From Enterobacteriaceae bacterium UBA5654 (GTDB taxonomy: Bacteria > Pseudomonadota > Gammaproteobacteria > Enterobacterales > Enterobacteriaceae): a stretch of 51,980 nt of DNA. The notes below the pieces were generated by a model. It worked only from the letters and a program-made list of their open reading frames with translations. It ran no database searches and was not told the DNA's origin. Position 1 is the first letter of the stretch. Each line of letters begins with the position of its first letter. Positions 7,638-16,944 of the stretch are shown here, piece after piece. Position numbers and translations under genes: made by a program. The stretch covers positions 96,941-148,920 of the forward strand of contig DIJC01000026.1 in the NCBI GenBank assembly GCA_002421005.1, read 5' to 3'.

Positions 7638-10600
7638 ATGAAAAGAATGTTAATCAACGCAACTCAGCAAGAAGAGTTGCGTGTCGCCCTCGTAGATGGG
7701 CAGCGCCTGTACGACCTGGATATTGAAAGTCCGGGCCACGAACAGAAAAAAGCAAACATCTATAAAGGCAAAATTACCCGTATTGAACCCAGCCTCGAAG
7801 CCGCATTTGTTGATTATGGCGCTGAAAGGCACGGTTTCCTCCCCCTCAAAGAGATTGCTCGCGAGTATTTCCCTGCCAGCTACAACTCTCACGGCCGTCC
7901 AAACATCAAAGATGTATTGCGCGAAGGCCAGGAAGTCATCGTCCAGATTGATAAAGAAGAGCGCGGCAATAAAGGCGCTGCGCTGACCACCTTTATCAGT
8001 CTGGCGGGCAGCTACCTGGTGCTGATGCCGAACAATCCGCGTGCGGGCGGGATCTCCCGTCGTATCGAAGGTGACGACCGTACCGAGCTGAAAGAAGCGC
8101 TGGCCAGTCTTGAACTGCCGGACGGCATGGGGCTTATCGTGCGTACCGCTGGCGTCGGTAAATCTGCCGAAGCGCTGCAGTGGGATCTCAGCTTCCGTCT
8201 GAAGCACTGGGAAGCGATTAAAAAAGCCGCTGACAGCCGCCCTGCTCCGTTCCTGATCCATCAGGAAAGCAACGTGATCGTGCGCGCGTTCCGCGACTAT
8301 CTGCGTCAGGATATCGGCGAAATCCTCATTGATGATCCCAAAGTGCTGGAGCTGGCGCGCCAGCATATCGCCGCACTGGGTCGCCCGGATTTCAGCAGCA
8401 AAATTAAACTGTACACCGGTGAAATCCCGCTGTTCAGCCATTACCAGATTGAGTCGCAAATCGAATCCGCTTTCCAGCGCGAAGTGCGTCTGCCGTCAGG
8501 CGGGTCCATTGTTATCGACTCCACCGAAGCACTGACCGCGATTGATATCAACTCCGCACGCGCGACGCGCGGTGGTGATATCGAAGAAACGGCGTTCAAC
8601 ACCAACCTTGAAGCGGCAGATGAAATCGCCCGCCAGCTGCGTCTGCGCGACCTTGGCGGCCTGATCGTTATCGACTTTATCGATATGACGCCGGTGCGCC
8701 ACCAGCGCGCGGTTGAAAACCGTCTGCGTGAAGCGGTGCGTCAGGATCGTGCGCGTATCCAGATCAGCCATATCTCCCGCTTTGGCCTGCTGGAAATGTC
8801 CCGTCAGCGCCTCAGCCCATCGCTGGGTGAGTCCAGCCATCACGTCTGCCCGCGCTGTAGCGGTACAGGCACCGTGCGTGATAACGAATCGCTGTCGCTC
8901 TCTATTCTGCGTCTGATTGAAGAAGAAGCGCTGAAAGAGAATACTCAGGAAGTCCACGCCATTGTGCCGGTGCCGATTGCCTCTTATCTGCTGAACGAAA
9001 AACGTAACGCGGTGAATGCCATCGAAACCCGTCAGGGCGGCGTGCGCTGCGTGATCGTGCCGAACGATCAAATGCAAACCCCGCATTATTCGGTTCTGCG
9101 CGTGCGCAAAGGCGAAGAAATGCCGATGCTCAGCTACCTGCTGCCGAAACTGCACGAAGAAGCGATGGCGCTGCCGTCGGAAGAGGAAACGCCGGAGCGT
9201 AAGCGCCCGGAACAGCCTGCACTGGCCACGTTTGCCATGCCGGATATTCCGCCTGCCCCGCCGGTGCCGGAAACGCCGGTTAGCGCGCCTGTCGCGCCTC
9301 AGCAGACTGCGCCTGCCGCCCCTGCCGTCCGCCAGAGTGCTGAAGGTCCGGGTCTGATTTCCCGCTTCCTGACCGCGCTGAAAAAACTGTTTGCTGGCGA
9401 TGAGCAAAGTAAACCGGTTGAACAGCCGCCGGTTAAAGTGGAAGAAGAGAAGCAGGAACGCCCGCAGGAGCGACGTAAACCGCGTCAGAACAACCGTCGT
9501 GACCGTAACGACCGCGACCGCAATGACCGCCGCGATAACCGCAGCGAGCGCGGTGAACGTAACGAACGCAATGAAAATGGCGAAGCGCGCGAAGACAACC
9601 GCCGCAACCGTCGTGAAAAAACGCAGAACGCCGAAACGCGCGAAGTGCGTCAGCCTGCGGTCGTTGAAGAAGCCGATAAACTGAAATCGCGTGACGAGCA
9701 GCCGCAGCGTCGTGAGCGTAATCGTCGTCGCAACGATGATAAGCGTCAGCCGCAGCAGGCTCAGGTCAATCGCGAAGAGCAACCGGTTCAGGAGACAGAG
9801 CAGGAAGAACGGACTCAGGTTAGCCAGCGTCGTAAGCCGCGCCAGCTTAACCAGAAAATCCGTTTTGGCGCCGCACCGGAAGCCGCAGAGAGCATCGCGC
9901 CGATCGCAGCCGTTGAAGAACAGCCGCAGAGCACGCCGTCTCCGCGTACCGATCTGGCGAAAATCGATCTGCCTGCCGTTGTTGAGGCTCCGGCTGAACA
10001 GCCGCAGGATGAAAACGCTGAACAGCGCGATAACAACGGGATGCCGCGTCGCTCGCGCCGTTCACCGCGTCATCTGCGCGTCAGCGGTCAGCGCCGTCGT
10101 CGCTATCGCGATGAGCGTTATCCGACCCAGTCCCCGATGCCGTTAACCGTCGCCTGCGCTTCGCCGGAAATGGCTTCCGGTAAAGTGTGGATCCGCTACC
10201 CGGTTGCCCGTCCGCAGGACAGCGTAACGGAAGAACTGGAAACGGCAGCGCCGATTGTGGCTGAAGTTGAGCAGGCTATCGTGGCGGTGATCGAAGAAAA
10301 CACCACTGACGAACGTGCGCAAGCCGTTGAGGTGGTTGAACCCGAGGCTTCGGTGAGCGAGCCGCGGCCGGAAGTAATTGAAACCACGCACCCGGAAGTC
10401 ATCGCCGCACCGGTGGATGAGCAGCCGCAAATCATCGCTGATGCTGATGAAGCCATCGCAGAAGAAACTGCGGCGGCAGCGCAGCCTGCTTCTGAAGAGC
10501 CGGTAACCGACGCCGAACCTGTTTCTGCGCCAGCTCCGGTTAGCGAAGCGGAGCCTGTTGCAGAGGACGCTAAACCTGTTGCAGACGCTAAGCCTGTGGA

Positions 10601-10970
10601 AGAAACTCAGCCCGCGACGACCGCTGAACCAGTTGCTGCCCAGCCTGTGGAACAACAAGCGCCGGTAGTCGCCGAGCCAGCCGTACCGGCACCGGTCGCG
10701 GCTGAACCAGCCGCTGAAACGCCAGTTGCAGAAACGCCAGCGCCTGTTGCGAAACCTGTGCAGGCACCCGTTGCCGCAGAGGAGAAAGCCGTTCGCCACG
10801 CAACCGCACCGATGACCCGCGCACCAGCGCCGGAATACGTGCCGGAAGCACCGCGTCACAGCGACTGGGTTCGCCCGGAGTTCAGCTTCGACGGTAAAGG
10901 CGCAGCGGGAGGCCATAGCGCTACCCATCGCGCGACTGCCGCACCGACGCGTCCGCAGTCTGCGGAATAA
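7638..10970 (+). CDS. rne: Ribonuclease E
   Basis: 1110-residue endonuclease and scaffold of the RNA degradosome, about 50 residues longer than E. coli RNase E. The N-terminal catalytic half has an S1 domain (about 35-125), the magnesium-binding motifs AIDINSARAT and VIDFIDM (Asp303 and Asp346 in E. coli numbering) and the zinc-link CPRC near 404-407. The C-terminal half is disordered: a membrane-targeting amphipathic segment LISRFLTALKKLF (about 571-586), an Arg-rich RNA/RhlB-binding part (600-710), an enolase-binding-like patch near 827-856, an expanded Ala-Pro-Val-Glu repeat stretch (about 870-1060), and a conserved PNPase-binding tail (about 1066-1110). Processes rRNA, tRNA and bulk mRNA at the inner membrane. 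Confidence 0.98.
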   Translation: MKRMLINATQQEELRVALVDGQRLYDLDIESPGHEQKKANIYKGKITRIEPSLEAAFVDYGAERHGFLPLKEIAREYFPASYNSHGRPNIKDVLREGQEVIVQIDKEERGNKGAALTTFISLAGSYLVLMPNNPRAGGISRRIEGDDRTELKEALASLELPDGMGLIVRTAGVGKSAEALQWDLSFRLKHWEAIKKAADSRPAPFLIHQESNVIVRAFRDYLRQDIGEILIDDPKVLELARQHIAALGRPDFSSKIKLYTGEIPLFSHYQIESQIESAFQREVRLPSGGSIVIDSTEALTAIDINSARATRGGDIEETAFNTNLEAADEIARQLRLRDLGGLIVIDFIDMTPVRHQRAVENRLREAVRQDRARIQISHISRFGLLEMSRQRLSPSLGESSHHVCPRCSGTGTVRDNESLSLSILRLIEEEALKENTQEVHAIVPVPIASYLLNEKRNAVNAIETRQGGVRCVIVPNDQMQTPHYSVLRVRKGEEMPMLSYLLPKLHEEAMALPSEEETPERKRPEQPALATFAMPDIPPAPPVPETPVSAPVAPQQTAPAAPAVRQSAEGPGLISRFLTALKKLFAGDEQSKPVEQPPVKVEEEKQERPQERRKPRQNNRRDRNDRDRNDRRDNRSERGERNERNENGEAREDNRRNRREKTQNAETREVRQPAVVEEADKLKSRDEQPQRRERNRRRNDDKRQPQQAQVNREEQPVQETEQEERTQVSQRRKPRQLNQKIRFGAAPEAAESIAPIAAVEEQPQSTPSPRTDLAKIDLPAVVEAPAEQPQDENAEQRDNNGMPRRSRRSPRHLRVSGQRRRRYRDERYPTQSPMPLTVACASPEMASGKVWIRYPVARPQDSVTEELETAAPIVAEVEQAIVAVIEENTTDERAQAVEVVEPEASVSEPRPEVIETTHPEVIAAPVDEQPQIIADADEAIAEETAAAAQPASEEPVTDAEPVSAPAPVSEAEPVAEDAKPVADAKPVEETQPATTAEPVAAQPVEQQAPVVAEPAVPAPVAAEPAAETPVAETPAPVAKPVQAPVAAEEKAVRHATAPMTRAPAPEYVPEAPRHSDWVRPEFSFDGKGAAGGHSATHRATAAPTRPQSAE

Positions 10971-10992
10971 TCTGCACCCGCCTCGCTAAATC

Positions 10993-11018
10993 AAGCCGAC
11001 CTCCGGGTCGGCTTTTTT
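10993..11018 (+). terminator. rne transcription terminator
   Basis: AAGCCGACC-TCCG-GGTCGGCTT stem-loop (10993-11014) with a UUCG-like loop is followed by TTTTTAT. A strong intrinsic terminator 22 nt behind the rne stop; its tail touches the stop codon of the converging LysR gene. Confidence 0.9.
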
Positions 11019-11952
11019 ATTTTGCTTGCGGTATGCGCATTCCTGTCACCTGCGGCATCACCTCGCGCATCAAATCAAGAAACTTACGCAGCCTGGTTGG
11101 GTAATAGCGCGCCCACGGATAAACCAGATGTACCGGCAGCGCCGAAGCCTGCCACTGCGGCAGCACTTCAACCAGCCTTCCTGCCGCAATATCTTCCTCC
11201 ACGGTCCAGCTTGATACCAGCGCCATTCCCAGCCCGGCCAGCGCCGTATTCCGCGCAACGTAGAGGCTGTCGGTACTCAGCCGTGGCTGGATACTGAACG
11301 TCTCCCGCCAGCCCTGCGTGACGTGTGAGAGGGTGACCTCATGCTGATAAAAAGTGCTGATGGCGACCCACGGCACGGCAGACAACTGCTGAGGCTCGCT
11401 AATCGGGGGATGACGCGCCAGTAAGCCGGGCGCGGCGACGAGGCTGCGCGGTACTTCTGCCAGCAGCACCGAAACCGTAGCAGGATCGACCTCCACCCCG
11501 ACGCGGATAGCGCAGTCGATGTTATCACTCAGAAAATCGACGATCTTATCATTGAGCATCCACTCCACTGTCAGCGTGGGGTAGCGCTCAAGAAAATGCA
11601 CCAGCGGCGTCAGAAGCTGTTGCTGCCCGAACGCGTGCGGCGCGCGCACCCGAAGCACGCCCGGCGGTTCATCATCCGCCGCGTGCATGTCATCTTCCAG
11701 CGCCAGCCACGCGTCAATCACCCTGCGGGCGTGCTGATAGCATCGTTCCCCGTCATCGGTCAGTTTCATCGCATGGGTGGTGCGCAACAGCAGTTTGCTG
11801 TTGAGTAGCGTTTCCAGCGATTGCAAACGACGGCTGACGGTGGCCTGGGTAGTGTTGAGCTGGACGGCCGCCGCTGAGAGCGATCCCGCCTCAATAATGC
11901 GCACAAACGTGCGCATCAATTCCACTCTGTCTATACGCTCACTTTTCATCAT
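11017..11952 (-). CDS. LysR-family transcriptional regulator
   Basis: 311 residues with the LysR layout: an N-terminal winged helix-turn-helix (about 8-66; GSLSAAAVQLNTTQATVSRRLQSLE) and a periplasmic-binding-protein-like effector domain (about 90-300). It resembles the CrgA/DsdC-like subgroup with its DCAIRVG and ALVSSWTVEEDIAAGRL segments. It is divergent from an MFS transporter over 108 bp containing a LysR-type palindrome, so it most likely controls that transporter and itself. Not present between rne and flgL in E. coli K-12. Effector unknown. An alternative start is the second ATG (11949). Confidence 0.9.
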   Translation of the reverse strand: MMKSERIDRVELMRTFVRIIEAGSLSAAAVQLNTTQATVSRRLQSLETLLNSKLLLRTTHAMKLTDDGERCYQHARRVIDAWLALEDDMHAADDEPPGVLRVRAPHAFGQQQLLTPLVHFLERYPTLTVEWMLNDKIVDFLSDNIDCAIRVGVEVDPATVSVLLAEVPRSLVAAPGLLARHPPISEPQQLSAVPWVAISTFYQHEVTLSHVTQGWRETFSIQPRLSTDSLYVARNTALAGLGMALVSSWTVEEDIAAGRLVEVLPQWQASALPVHLVYPWARYYPTRLRKFLDLMREVMPQVTGMRIPQAK

Positions 11953-11964
11953 TTTGCCATCAGC

Positions 11965-11981
11965 TATACATCACACGTATA
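11965..11981. promoter_or_regulatory. Putative LysR-type operator (T-N11-A)
   Basis: TATACATCACACGTATA is a perfect TATAC-N7-GTATA palindrome with the T-N11-A core of LysR-family sites. It lies 13 nt upstream of the regulator start and about 80 nt upstream of the transporter start. Function inferred from position and form. Confidence 0.6.
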
Positions 11982-12060
11982 ACCGTTTTATCACTACCCC
12001 CGCTTCCACGCCAGCGCGAAGCCGTCAACAATGCGCACAGACTTTATTGAGGAATATCTG

Positions 12061-13266
12061 ATGAAAGCAGGCAATTCACCCCGTAACACGATGCACGGGT
12101 TGCTCTTTATTCTGGCGCTGGGCGCGGGATTTAGCGTGGCGGCGATTTATTACGCCCAGCCGCTTCTGCCGCTTATCGGCGGCGATCTTGGGCTGACGGT
12201 TAACGGTATGGGGCTGATCCCCACCCTGACCCAGGCGGGCTATGCGCTGGGGATTTTGTTTCTGTTGCCGCTCGCGGATCGCTACGATCGGCGTCACCTT
12301 ATCCTGCTGAAAAGCGCGGCGCTGGCGATTCTGTTATGGCTGTGTAGCCTGAGTGATAGCCTCCACTCCCTGTTAACGATTAGCCTTATCATCGGCATGG
12401 CGGCGACCATGGCCCAGGATATCGTTCCGGCGGCGGCAATCCTCGCGCCCGTCGGCAAACAGGGCAAAATGGTCGGCACGGTGATGACCGGCCTGCTGCT
12501 CGGTATTCTCCTCTCCCGCACCGTGAGCGGCGTGATCGGCGCAGTATTTGGCTGGCGGATGATGTATCAGGCGGCGGCGGTCAGTATCGCACTGATTGGC
12601 GGGCTATTGTGGAAAACGCTGCCGGGCTTTCCGGCGCATTCGCGTCTGGGCTATCCGACGCTCCTGCGCTCAATGATCCAGCTGTGGATGCGCTACCCGA
12701 CCCTGCGCCGGGCCGCGCTGGCGCAAGGGGCATTATCGGTCGCATTCAGCGCGTTCTGGTCAACTCTCGCGGTCATGCTGCTTGAACATTACCGGATGGG
12801 CAGTGCGGTGGCGGGCGGCTTCGGCATTGCGGGCGCGGCGGGCGCACTGGCGGCTCCCCTGGCGGGCGGACTGGCAGACAAAATTGGCGCGGATAAAGTG
12901 ACCCTGCTGGGTGCCGCGCTGGTGACCGCCTCCTTCGCGCTGATGTTTTTGCTGCCGACGCTGCCGGTGCACTATCAACTGGCGCTGATTGCGCTCTCTG
13001 CCGTGGGTTTTGATTTAGGGTTACAGTCCTGTCTCGTGGCGCACCAGAATCTGGTCTATAGCCTGGAGCCAGAAGCGCGCGGGCGGCTGAATGCGCTGCT
13101 CTTTACCGTGGTGTTCATCGGCATGGCGCTGGGATCGGTGCTGGGCAGTAAACTTTATTCTCTTGCAGGCTGGACCGGGGTTGTCACCCTGGCAACAGTG
13201 ATGGGCATTAGCGCGCTGGTTATTCGCAGCGTCGGCAACGGTCACCCCCAGCCAGCGCAGCGTTAA
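12061..13266 (+). CDS. MFS transporter, drug/metabolite exporter type
   Basis: 401-residue major facilitator protein with about 12 predicted membrane helices. The signature between helices 2 and 3 is visible as LPLADRYDRRHLILLKS, with its repeat GGLADKIGADKV in the second half. The start at 12061 is preceded by TGAGGAATATCTG; the earlier in-frame ATG (12031) has no ribosome binding site. Family members export small molecules by proton antiport; the substrate cannot be told from sequence. Paired with the divergent LysR gene as an accessory module between rne and flgL. Confidence 0.88.
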   Translation: MKAGNSPRNTMHGLLFILALGAGFSVAAIYYAQPLLPLIGGDLGLTVNGMGLIPTLTQAGYALGILFLLPLADRYDRRHLILLKSAALAILLWLCSLSDSLHSLLTISLIIGMAATMAQDIVPAAAILAPVGKQGKMVGTVMTGLLLGILLSRTVSGVIGAVFGWRMMYQAAAVSIALIGGLLWKTLPGFPAHSRLGYPTLLRSMIQLWMRYPTLRRAALAQGALSVAFSAFWSTLAVMLLEHYRMGSAVAGGFGIAGAAGALAAPLAGGLADKIGADKVTLLGAALVTASFALMFLLPTLPVHYQLALIALSAVGFDLGLQSCLVAHQNLVYSLEPEARGRLNALLFTVVFIGMALGSVLGSKLYSLAGWTGVVTLATVMGISALVIRSVGNGHPQPAQR

Positions 13267-13289
13267 AAAAAACTCCGCCGAAGCGGAGT
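13265..13289 (-). terminator. flgKL terminator
   Basis: On the minus strand: ACTCCGC-TTCG-GCGGAGT followed by TTTTTTTT, 12 nt after the flgL stop. A strong intrinsic terminator for flgKL. It lies directly against the end of the converging MFS gene, but has no T-run in that direction. Confidence 0.9.
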
Positions 13290-13300
13290 AAAAATGGCGA

Positions 13301-14254
13301 TTATTTATTGAGCTGGAATAGCGACATGCCCTGCATATCACTGAACGCTTTATAAGATGCCTGAAGCGCGGCCTGCTGCATCACGTAGGAGGAAATGGCC
13401 GCGTTCCAGTCAACATCCACCAGATCGCTCATCTGCTGGGTCTGGATCAACGCCCGGTCATCGCCCAGGGTGTCCAGCGTGCCGAGTTCACTTAACTGCG
13501 TTCCCAGTTCCCCACGCACGCTTAGCACGTTATTGAGCGCGTTTTTCAGGCCACGGTTGGTTTTATCCACCGCCGCCTTTGCCAGCGCCTGCGCGTCTTC
13601 ATCGTCCGCTACCGGCGTTTTCAGCGCGCTGATGGCGCTGTCCAGCATGGCAAAGACATTTTTCTCTGACGCCGAGCCATCCGGTTCTTTCACCGCGTTG
13701 CTGGTCAGGCTGGCAAAAATTTGATCGCCGGTGTGACCTATTACCATCGAGCGCGCGGAGTCAACCTGCTGGACAACATTGGTGGTTCCGCCGGTGTAGC
13801 TGCCGTCCTGCTGGGTAAACGGCGCTTTATCGGTATTGTAGCCCGCAAAGATATAGCGACCGTTGCCGTCGGTTGAGTTGGCGAGGTTCATCAGCTGGTC
13901 GCGGATGCCCTGCAAATCCGTCGCCAGAGACGCGCGGTCATCGTCGCTTAACGTGCCGTTACCGGCATAGACGATTTTTTCCTGCGCAGACTGGATCGCG
14001 GTGGTGGCCTGGCCGAGGATATTCTCTTCCAGCGACACGCGCTGGGTGGCGAAGGTCCGCGCCAGCGCATACTGGCTGTTTTGCGCCTGCGCCTGAGAAA
14101 CGACCACGGCCTGCGAGGCGGCAATCGGGTCATCGGAAGGTTTATTTACCCGCTTGCCCGTAGACATCTGCTCACCGTACTTCAGCCATTCACTCTGTGA
14201 ACTGGTGATGCCGCGCATGTTCTGGTCGTACATCATTTGAGTGCTAACACGCAT
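13301..14254 (-). CDS. flgL: Flagellar hook-filament junction protein FlgL (HAP3)
   Basis: 317 residues, the same length as E. coli FlgL. Forms the 11-subunit ring joining the FlgK layer to the filament; exported by the flagellar type III system with chaperone FlgN. The flagellin-like N-terminal helix (MRVSTQMMYDQNMRGI) and the C-terminal helix (QAALQASYKAFSDMQGMSLFQLN) are both conserved for coiled-coil assembly. Follows flgK by 14 nt, with AAGGGAA before the ATG. Confidence 0.97.
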   Translation of the reverse strand: MRVSTQMMYDQNMRGITSSQSEWLKYGEQMSTGKRVNKPSDDPIAASQAVVVSQAQAQNSQYALARTFATQRVSLEENILGQATTAIQSAQEKIVYAGNGTLSDDDRASLATDLQGIRDQLMNLANSTDGNGRYIFAGYNTDKAPFTQQDGSYTGGTTNVVQQVDSARSMVIGHTGDQIFASLTSNAVKEPDGSASEKNVFAMLDSAISALKTPVADDEDAQALAKAAVDKTNRGLKNALNNVLSVRGELGTQLSELGTLDTLGDDRALIQTQQMSDLVDVDWNAAISSYVMQQAALQASYKAFSDMQGMSLFQLNK

Positions 14255-14268
14255 GATTCATCGTTCCC

Positions 14269-15918
14269 TTAGCGAATATTGAGTAGCGCGTCAAACAGCG
14301 ACGACGCGGTCTGCATCACCTGGGCGTTAGCCAGATAATATTGCTGGAAACGTTGCAGGTTGCCGTACTCTTCATCGAGGTTAACCCCGGAGACAGACTG
14401 CTGCTGGTTACTCAGCTGGGTGACGACGGTACTCTGGGTGGTGCTACTGGTCTTGAGCGTAGCCGTTCTGTTACCGATATCGCTGACCAGCGTAGCGTAA
14501 GCATCATTAAAAGTTTTCGTCCCGCCGACCTTTTTGGCGTTCTGTAAATCCAGCAGCGCCTGGCCGTTACGGTTATCGCTTTCGCCGGTATCTTTATCAT
14601 CAATACCCAGCGCAATTTTAGCTTCATCTTTAAACGCGGTGCTCATGTTGACGATGGTGTCGCTCACTGGCTTGACGATAAAACTGTCGTCCGCTTTCGC
14701 CGCCGTGCCGCCAACCGTCACTTTGAGTCCGTCAAAGCTGAGGGAGTTATCGGTTTTGTCCAGCGCCGCGGTAAAGGAGGTATTATCCGCCAGTCGCGTC
14801 ACCTGCCAGTTGCTGCCGTCGTAAACCACTTTATAGTCAGTCGCCTGGACTTTGCTGCTGTCGCTGACCGCCGCGCTTAAGGTGGCACCGCCGGTATTGC
14901 GGCTGTTGCTGGTCACTGCCGGTTTGCCGATGTTAAAGAAATCACCGCCCGCGTCGCCGTTAGCGTCGATACCCTTCGCGTGCTGCTGATTGAACGAATC
15001 GGCAAAGGACAGCGCCAGCTGGTTGAGGGTGTTACGGGACTGGTCCAGATCCTGCGAGCGGAACGTCAGCAGACCACCGAGCGAGCCGGAATTCAGCAGC
15101 TTCTCCGGGATTTCGATTTTACCGGCGGTCGGATCCACGTAGGCGACAGTAGTGCGCGACGGATCGGCGCTTGACGGTACGGCCGCCAGCTGACGCGCGG
15201 TGGAACCCTGCACCAGGGTATAGCCGTTCGCCATCGTCACGTTAAACGTGCCGCTGTCCTGAACGCTCACTTCCACGCCAACGATTTTATTCAGTTCGCT
15301 GACCAGCTGATCGCGCTGGTCCAGCAGATCGTTCGGCGACGCGCCCGCGCCGACACCGGTCAGACGTGAAATCTGATCGTTAAGATTGGCGATCTGCTTG
15401 CTGTAATTATTGATCTGCTCGACGCTGGAGCCGACCGCGATATTGACCTGCTTATCCTGGTCGCGCAGATACTGATCGGTCACTTTAAACTGGTTCACCA
15501 GCCCGTCGGCTTTACCGAGCAACGCCTGACGCGCCGCCGGATCTTCCGCGTTGCTGACCAGCGTTTGCATCGCCGAGAAGAAACCCTGCAACGTCGTTGA
15601 AAGTGTATTGGTACTGCTGGAGAGCATATCGTCGATTTTTGACATCTGCTCATAGCGCGTGGTCAGCCCCGCGCTCTGATTCTGGGCAGAACGCAACTGA
15701 TTGGTGATAAATGCGTCATATTCACGCTGCACCCCGGAAACATACGCGCCGTTACCGACCCAGCCGCCTGCCCCCAGCGTACTGTTCGCCTGGCCAAATA
15801 CCGTCGTCTGACGGGTATAGCCCGCAACGTTATAGCTGGAGATGTTGTTACTGACGGTATTCAGTGCGGACTGCGCTGCGCTAAGCCCGCTCATGGCGCT
15901 GTTAATCAAACTGGACAT
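14269..15918 (-). CDS. flgK: Flagellar hook-associated protein FlgK (HAP1)
   Basis: 549 residues. Caps the hook and begins the hook-filament junction. The N-terminal rod-type motif (SNNISSYNVAGYTRQTTV, about 24-41) and the C-terminal helix (QRFQQYYLANAQVMQTASSLFDALLNIR) are typical. The start at 15918 (MSSLINSAMSGL) is preceded by AAAGGAAC; the upstream in-frame ATG at 15945 adds nine unrelated residues. The central part (about 330-440) is the most divergent from E. coli, as usual for this surface-exposed region. Transcribed from a sigma-28 promoter upstream. Confidence 0.97.
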   Translation of the reverse strand: MSSLINSAMSGLSAAQSALNTVSNNISSYNVAGYTRQTTVFGQANSTLGAGGWVGNGAYVSGVQREYDAFITNQLRSAQNQSAGLTTRYEQMSKIDDMLSSSTNTLSTTLQGFFSAMQTLVSNAEDPAARQALLGKADGLVNQFKVTDQYLRDQDKQVNIAVGSSVEQINNYSKQIANLNDQISRLTGVGAGASPNDLLDQRDQLVSELNKIVGVEVSVQDSGTFNVTMANGYTLVQGSTARQLAAVPSSADPSRTTVAYVDPTAGKIEIPEKLLNSGSLGGLLTFRSQDLDQSRNTLNQLALSFADSFNQQHAKGIDANGDAGGDFFNIGKPAVTSNSRNTGGATLSAAVSDSSKVQATDYKVVYDGSNWQVTRLADNTSFTAALDKTDNSLSFDGLKVTVGGTAAKADDSFIVKPVSDTIVNMSTAFKDEAKIALGIDDKDTGESDNRNGQALLDLQNAKKVGGTKTFNDAYATLVSDIGNRTATLKTSSTTQSTVVTQLSNQQQSVSGVNLDEEYGNLQRFQQYYLANAQVMQTASSLFDALLNIR

Positions 15919-15960
15919 GAAGGTTCCTTTTACACTTTCAGACATGGGTCCTGCTAACAG

Positions 15961-15987
15961 TTATCGGCAGGACGTCTGCGAACTTGA
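15961..15987 (-). promoter_or_regulatory. Sigma-28 (FliA) promoter of flgKL
   Basis: On the minus strand: TCAA (15984-15987), exactly 15 nt, then GCCGATAA (15961-15968), a full match to the FliA -10 consensus. It lies in the 75-nt flgJ-flgK gap, with its -35 end 7 nt or so from the flgJ stop. Gives late (class 3) expression of the junction proteins. Confidence 0.9.
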
Positions 15988-15993
15988 GAGGTT

Positions 15994-16944
15994 TCAGAAC
16001 AGATTTTCGAGATCGTTACCGTAGGCTTTACTGACTTTTTCACTCATGCCTTTTAGCTGCTGGATCATGCCGGTGAGCTTACGGGCATAGCCCGGATCGG
16101 TCGCATACCCGGCGTTCTGTAACGCCTGCGCGCCCTGCTCTGCCGTGGAGGCACTGGTCACCGCCGCGTAGCGTGGATTACGGGTTAACAGCCCCACGTA
16201 GTCAGAAAGCGCTTCGAGATAGGAGCTATAAACGCGGAATTTGGCCTTCACCTTTTTCGCTTCGCCGTTCTCATATTCGGTGGTGGTGATTTCCGTCACC
16301 GGGCCTTTCCAACTGGACGTGGCCTTCACGCCGAACAGGTTAAAACTTGGCTCGCCGTTTTCGCGCTTAATCTGCCGCTGGCCCCAGCCTGACTCCAACG
16401 CGGCCTGCGCCAGAATCAAATGGTGCGGGATGCCGCTCTGCTCGCTGGCAAGTCTCGCCGGAAGCGAAAGCTGCGCCAGGAAGTCTTTGCTGTCGCCGGA
16501 CAGCGGCTGGTCAGTTGCCGTCGGCGTTTTGGGCAGCGCTTTACGCACCATCTGGGTCAGGGTCTGATTCTGATAGCTGGTGACGGTTTCGAGGTCGAAA
16601 CGCATCGGCACCTGCGCCGTTTCTTCTGACGGCTGGCCCTGCCCTGCGGCCATCTGCTTCACCATCATATCGGCCAGGCCCAGCCCTTTACCGGCGGTCA
16701 TCTGCTGGGCAATTTGCTGGTCGTACATGCTGGTATAAAGACGCGTTTGGTCACTGCCGAACAAGCCGTCCTTCGGCAGCGCTTCACGCATACTTTTCAG
16801 CATCATCTGCACAAACATCCCCTCGACCTGACGGGCAACCGGGCGCAGGTTAGCCTGCGGATCTTTCCCGGTTTTGCTTTTCAGGTCGTTGAGCGACTGC
16901 GCATCCCACGCGGCGCTCGCCAGCAGTTTGCTATCGCTTAGCAT
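15994..16944 (-). CDS. flgJ: Flagellar rod cap / peptidoglycan hydrolase FlgJ
   Basis: 316 residues with two domains: an N-terminal rod-cap domain (about 1-110; LLASAAWDAQSLNDLK, KSMREALPKDGLFGSDQ) and a C-terminal glucosaminidase domain (about 155-310) with the catalytic Glu184 in QAALESGWGQ. It opens the peptidoglycan for the growing rod in the periplasm. The start ATG overlaps the flgI stop by one base (TGATG), so translation is coupled. Confidence 0.97.
   Translation of the reverse strand: MLSDSKLLASAAWDAQSLNDLKSKTGKDPQANLRPVARQVEGMFVQMMLKSMREALPKDGLFGSDQTRLYTSMYDQQIAQQMTAGKGLGLADMMVKQMAAGQGQPSEETAQVPMRFDLETVTSYQNQTLTQMVRKALPKTPTATDQPLSGDSKDFLAQLSLPARLASEQSGIPHHLILAQAALESGWGQRQIKRENGEPSFNLFGVKATSSWKGPVTEITTTEYENGEAKKVKAKFRVYSSYLEALSDYVGLLTRNPRYAAVTSASTAEQGAQALQNAGYATDPGYARKLTGMIQQLKGMSEKVSKAYGNDLENLF

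Noticed and set aside
8496..9782. 428-codon open frame antisense to rne
   Set aside because: It has no ribosome binding site, a low-complexity Arg/Phe/Leu composition produced by the complementary strand of Arg/Glu-rich codons, and no family resemblance. The rne frame explains the region.
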